Origin: Zea mays
Taxonomy: Eukaryota > Streptophyta > Magnoliopsida > Poales > Poaceae
Direction: 5' to 3'
DNA length: 64,000 nt
Assembly: GCF_902167145.1 (NCBI RefSeq)
Contig: NC_050098.1
Coordinates: 19,488,501-19,552,500 of the forward strand
The translations under genes were made by a program, and so were the position numbers. Below are positions 62,166 to 64,000 of the stretch, piece after piece. The stretch's first letter is position 1. Each line of letters begins with the position of its first letter. The notes under the pieces were generated by a model that was given only the letters and a program-made list of their open reading frames with translations, did no database searches and was not told the origin of the DNA.

Positions 62166-62472
62166 GATGAGCTACAGCTACGTACAGCTCGCGCTGCTCC
62201 CTCTGGAGTGCTATCTTCGCTTTGGTTTCTTGGCGTGTGTGCGTGCTTGCGTACTGCCTGCAGCAGAGCAGCCTCTATCTGATGATGCCGGACTGTGATA
62301 GTATTCGCCGCTGCCGCTAGGCGATAGCTAGAAACAGTATGGAATTATTGACGAGACTTTACTGTTCTAGGCTTGCTTGCTTGCTAGGGCTGGGACAAGA
62401 TGATATACAAGAAGATAGATGATGCAGGCCTGTGAGGGCGTGGTAGTATGGTATGCTGCTGCCGCGCGACGC

Positions 62473-62484
62473 TCTATATATAGA
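62473..62484 (-). promoter_or_regulatory. Probable TATA box of the RAV gene
   Basis: Minus-strand CTATATATAGAG lies about 310 bp upstream of the ATG. It would place the transcript start near 62445 with a 5' leader of about 280 nt. It is the best TATA match in the near upstream region. Confidence 0.55.
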
Positions 62485-62930
62485 GAATGACATGTTTCTA
62501 TTTTGGAACCATGCACATGTTTGCGTATATACCCTGAGGCCTAGCTAGTTTAATTCCAATCCTTTAGCAAAATATATTTCCAGATGTTGAATTTTTTTTC
62601 TATTGTACTTTTTTTCTCAACTTGAATGCGGATGTAGACGTGTATGACTCGTGCAATGTACTTGATACCTATACGTCGGCTGCGTGCTATAATCAAGCAT
62701 CGCGCATGTATAAGAAAACGTTAAAATTAAGTATACCGCGAGAAAAAAAAAAGAAAACAAATAAAACCAGTACTTGGTATATAACTATAACCAAGGGTTT
62801 CTATGGAAAGTATGAACATACCTCTTACCTTAATCAGTTGAGCTACAGACTCATTTCCTATCCCTAGTAAAAGGACAAGAGCAAGTTCTCTGAGAGTTTG
62901 ACATGTTTTTACCATCGAGATTAACCCCAT
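62485..62930. other. RAV upstream region
   Basis: AT-rich, no gene seen. Contains a short A-rich run near 62743-62762 and no obvious repeat. Confidence 0.45.
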
Positions 62931-62933
62931 TTA

Positions 62934-63152
62934 GAGCATGTTTGGATCCTAGGAGCTAATGCAAAAGTGATTACAGTTTAGTTATTTAAGAGCTGAAGAT
63001 CCAAACATCCAAACAGGTAGAGATAAAAGTGAGTAAATTGATGTTTTTTTTACCATTCTAGTCACTTTTAGTTGTTCCTGTTCAGATCTTTAGCTCCTAA
63101 GTGAATAAATTTTAGTCATTTTTATTTTAGCTTGTAGGATCCAAACATGTCC
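62934..63152. repeat. Tourist-like MITE upstream of RAV
   Basis: 219 bp. Ends GAGCATGTTTGGATCCT and, inverted, GGACATGTTTGGATCCT (two mismatches). TTA duplication at 62931-62933 and 63153-63155. The interior has a second inverted pair around GATCCAAACA, so the element can fold. About 770 bp upstream of the RAV start. Confidence 0.82.
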
Positions 63153-63155
63153 TTA

Positions 63156-63740
63156 GTTTTTCTCTATTGGTTTGGGTGCCAAAGTATCCTGTCATCATGG
63201 TGCATGGGACAACGAATCAACAAAATCAAGTAGTGATGCTAGCTAGATGCCAAACTATATATAACACATGGGCGATCCAATGGTGCATGATGAATTTATA
63301 AAAAAAAAACACACATATATGTAGGTCGGTTTTAAATTTGAAACGTAATAATGTCTTGTAGACTTTTTTTTTCTCTCTCTCTATAAAGTACATATATATT
63401 CACACTTGTGATTCTAGTTTCTGAAAGGACACGGTATATATATATATATATCCGCTGCTGCAGTTTATTTTGGTTCATATAATAATAAATAGATTCCTGG
63501 AAACGCCCACATTATTTTCTTCGTCTGTTTTTAGTTCTCCAGTCATGCTCACACAGCTCTTTTTAGTTTCTGTCCATCGATCTAGGACTTTCAATATCCA
63601 ACGACGAGTCTTGGCGCGGCATGCTTTCACATTAGTACAAGGTGGCGAGAGAATGCAAAGTGTGCTGACTTTTCTTCGGACCATGTGTAGGCTTCTTTTT
63701 TGTGCGGGGGGACTGGCCACCAAATTTGTTTAAGCTAAAG
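63156..63740. other. Intergenic, nothing recognised
   Basis: AT-rich with a (TA)n run at about 63434-63451 and a (TC)n run at about 63371-63383. No gene, RNA or element end was seen. Confidence 0.45.
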
Positions 63741-63744
63741 CGCA

Positions 63745-64000
63745 CACATGAGACATGATACATACCCCTTCATCCTAGCTTATAGATCATTCCCACTTTC
63801 AAAAAAAAATTTGGAGTCAAAGCATCCCAAGTTTGAATAAATTTATATAATAAAACAATAGTACTTATGATACAAATAAGTACTATGAGATTTTTTATTA
63901 ATTATATTTTTGTAGTATGCCTATTTAATGTCATAAATCTTTACAGTTTTTCTATGAAATTTGAAATAATTTGACTCTTTAAAAATTTATTAGAATGTCT
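63745..64000. repeat. Stowaway-like sequence at window edge
   Basis: Begins CCCCTTCATCCTAGCTTATAG, like the CTCCCTCCGTCC...TTATAAG ends of grass Stowaway MITEs. It then has the AT-rich interior with GGAGTCAAAGCATCCCAAG and AATTTGACTCTTT. The other end lies outside the window. Confidence 0.45.

Noticed and set aside
61320..62282. Plus-strand open frame of 320 codons opposite the RAV gene
   Set aside because: Antisense shadow of a very GC-rich gene; it has no domain and the minus-strand product is unmistakable.

Overview
This is a plant nuclear window, most likely from maize (Zea mays) or a very close relative. The evidence is split genes with GT-AG introns, a grass Au-type SINE, Tourist and Stowaway MITEs, and a large nest of SIREvirus-type Ty1/copia retrotransposons whose LTRs are packed with CACCGGAC/GTCCGGTG palindromes. 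The species call is an inference from repeat style; no marker was searched.

Only two host genes look functional. Positions 1280-3408 (+) hold the last six exons of a VPS4/SKD1-type AAA ATPase, the enzyme that disassembles ESCRT-III on endosomes. Its MIT domain and Walker A exons are not in the window. Positions 61029-62165 (-) hold an intact, intronless RAV/TEM-type transcription factor with an AP2 domain, a B3 domain and an RLFGV repression motif.

Between them, 6167-10763 is a Mutator-like element with a perfect 9-bp target duplication and 115-bp terminal inverted repeats. It shows no recognisable transposase. Instead it carries two convergent multi-exon genes: one encodes a protein with three GRF-like zinc knuckles and an acidic tail, the other a plant-mobile-domain (PMD) protein with a poly-Asp tract. 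Its ends contain five near-perfect 31-37 bp hairpins built on GGCGCC. This is the most unusual unit in the window.

Positions 14043-21156 are a tandemly duplicated host segment. Its (TA)n microsatellite has been hit repeatedly by microsatellite-targeting DNA elements. One (14357-15553) carries a 94-bp tandem array. Two others (15590-17753 and 18367-20957) share inverted termini, and one of them has captured a fragment of an NDR1/HIN1-like (LEA_2) gene.

Positions about 20980-59360 are a retrotransposon nest. An outer copia element (5' LTR about 20980-22185, gag pieces 47125-47944 and 56685-58373, 3' LTR piece 58374-59360) was invaded by element A (minus, 22186-46021 with interruptions) and element E (plus, 47945-56679, TSD CTTCC). 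A was invaded by element B (plus, 26381-45197, TSD GACTC), and B by element C (minus, 31994-41473, TSD GACAC). C is the youngest: its LTRs differ by five substitutions and three indels, and its pol frame is fully open. A partial LTR (46022-47124) marks a rearrangement breakpoint.

The right flank (59361-64000) has two Tourist-like MITEs, the RAV gene with its promoter, and a Stowaway-like sequence at the window edge. The remaining intergenic stretches (3409-6157, 10773-14042, 59720-61028, 62166-64000) show no convincing genes.
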